Shown piece by piece: positions 63,039 through 64,000 of a stretch of 64,000 nt of DNA. The position numbers and the translations under genes are program-made. Where the stretch lies: NCBI RefSeq assembly GCF_014145675.1, contig NZ_JACGZW010000023.1:1-64000 (forward strand), in the 5' to 3' direction. Under the pieces are notes generated by a model. It was given only the letters and a program-made list of their open reading frames with translations. It made no database searches and was not told the DNA's origin. Each line of letters opens with the position of its first letter. The stretch's first letter is position 1. Source of the stretch: Amycolatopsis dendrobii. Its GTDB lineage: Bacteria; Actinomycetota; Actinomycetes; Mycobacteriales; Pseudonocardiaceae.

Positions 63039-64000
63039 TCACCCCTCTCCAGCGAGCGCCGGAAACGCTTGCCTCAGCTCGGCGAACAGCACGCCGTGTC
63101 GCCCGTAGCCGAAGGCCACCGAGGCTGACCAGAGTGCCTCGAAGGCGGCGGCGAGCGGGTCCGGTTCCCGAGCGGAGAACATCGCCGGGAAAGCCATCGC
63201 TTGCTGCAGGCAGTTGTCGCTCCGTCCGTCCGGCGAGGTGGCCGTCGTGCGCGGAACCCGTTCGTCGGTGAGCAGAAGGTTCCACGCGCGCCGGTCGTCG
63301 TCGAAGGGAGGCGGCAACGGGCCGCCCTGTTCCATCGCCGCGAGCGCGGGGGCTATCCAGTCGACCTCGGTCAGGTGGGCCTCCGCGTACGCGCGCCTGA
63401 CTGTCCACCGGGCGACCTGCCGCTGGACCTCCGGGTCTGTCTCCGCGAGAGCGTCGACCAGCGGGCGGTCCAGCTTCGCCACGCTCAGTGCGTGGCCCCC
63501 CAATTGACGCAGCCGTTCGACAGGCAGGCTTCCGCCCCACTCTTGTATCTCGGCTTGGCGGCGCGCTTCCACGGCGGCTCGTTCTCGTTCCTGCTGGACG
63601 AGGCGCCGCGCTTCGGCTTTCTCCTCCGGAGTCGGAGGCGGCGGCGTTTCCCTGGCGACTTTATGCCAGTAAGCGGCGGTCCCGCTGGTCTGCTTGACCA
63701 CCCGGTCCGGTTCCGGCGGGCCCGGCCAGAACTGCAGCAGATAGCGGTCCGGCTCGAACTCCTCGCCCTCCGGGATGCCCAGCCGGTGCGCCTCGTCCAT
63801 CCGGCTCCCGCTGTAGCGGACCCGGTAGTCGACCACGTCGAGATCGAGCGGCCGCGGGTCCTCGCCGTCCAAGCCGACCAGCGCGGTTTCGCCCTTGGGC
63901 CGGAAGGACGCCTCGACGATGTCTTCCCACGCGTCGTCCACCGGCGGGGCCTCGTCGTGCAGTTCCACCCGGAAGACGACGCAGCCATGGGCCAGTCCGG
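63039..64000 (-). CDS. Unknown protein, 5' end beyond the window
   Basis: At least 309 residues without a recognised family. The N-terminal part is beta-rich (HDEAPPVDDAWEDIVEASFRP, RPLDLDVVDYRVRYSG, DRYLLQFWPG), then a charged coiled-coil-like stretch (EEKAEARRLVQQERERAAVEARRQAE) and an alpha-helical C-terminus. GTG 63968 could start it, but the frame stays open upstream (HGCVVFRVELHDE) and the strand pattern continues, so the gene probably begins outside the window. Confidence 0.65.
   Translation of the reverse strand, partial: GLAHGCVVFRVELHDEAPPVDDAWEDIVEASFRPKGETALVGLDGEDPRPLDLDVVDYRVRYSGSRMDEAHRLGIPEGEEFEPDRYLLQFWPGPPEPDRVVKQTSGTAAYWHKVARETPPPPTPEEKAEARRLVQQERERAAVEARRQAEIQEWGGSLPVERLRQLGGHALSVAKLDRPLVDALAETDPEVQRQVARWTVRRAYAEAHLTEVDWIAPALAAMEQGGPLPPPFDDDRRAWNLLLTDERVPRTTATSPDGRSDNCLQQAMAFPAMFSAREPDPLAAAFEALWSASVAFGYGRHGVLFAELRQAFPALAGEG

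Overview
The window is 64 kb of very GC-rich DNA with many GTG starts, tightly overlapping stop/start junctions (ATGA, GTGA) and strongly GC-biased third codon positions. Together with the gene families present (ANTAR regulators, DUF3558 lipoprotein, SRPBCC proteins, sedolisin-type protease, CoxG-linked molybdenum hydroxylase), this points to an actinomycete chromosome, most likely Pseudonocardiales and probably Amycolatopsis-like. The genus is an inference from gene content, not from an rRNA sequence. No rRNA, CRISPR array, intact insertion sequence or replication origin was seen.

Layout. 0-9 kb: an aldo/keto reductase, a UvrA-like ABC protein, and a SoxR regulator divergent from a DsbA/FrnE-like protein and a quinone oxidoreductase across a perfect SoxR-type operator. 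A GNAT + IF-1 pair follows, preceded by a 17-codon leader ORF inside a 15-bp inverted repeat, then a SRPBCC protein/TetR pair and a tRNA(CAU) of the Ile2 type. 9-21 kb: a decayed accessory zone beginning at the tRNA with a frameshifted tyrosine-recombinase remnant. It contains an ArsR-SRPBCC-SRPBCC operon, an IS21 remnant, a secreted trypsin-like protease with C-terminal repeats, a lipoprotein, a LysR-like remnant, an acyl-CoA dehydrogenase with a large in-frame deletion, and several small membrane proteins. 21-27 kb: TetR with a secreted esterase and GH1 glycosidase, a LysR/SDR pair, and truncated amine oxidase and gamma-glutamyltransferase genes.

27-33 kb: a copper-handling block (formate/nitrite-type channel, CopC, proline-rich protein, CopD, two cupredoxins and a YceI-like protein). 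33-38 kb: a second decay zone. It holds an MBL-like protein, an orphan polymorphic-toxin tail retaining the end of a HINT domain plus a possible immunity gene abutting a decapitated XRE regulator, an ACT-domain membrane protein, wrecked AKR and SDR genes, and a membrane protein whose upstream regulator appears reduced to a 12-codon ORF. 39-42.5 kb: a three-gene overlapping operon, GAF-ANTAR, GAF-ANTAR-receiver and a double-RecA KaiC-like ATPase, which is the most unusual signalling module here.

42.6-51.4 kb: a PadR-controlled catabolic cluster of acyl-CoA ligase, three-subunit molybdenum hydroxylase (with the 2Fe-2S subunit fused to CoxG), enoyl-CoA hydratase and an MFS acid transporter, probably for an aromatic or heterocyclic acid activated as its CoA thioester. 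51-59 kb: an aldo/keto reductase, then a LacI-controlled divergent locus (M20 peptidase; glutamine-amidotransferase-like protein, DMT transporter, phosphotriesterase-like hydrolase, PfkB kinase) with a clear promoter and LacI operator. 59-64 kb: a secreted sedolisin-type protease, a divergent TrmB/LuxR-type regulator whose 3' end is duplicated, and the incomplete 5' end of an unknown gene at the right edge.
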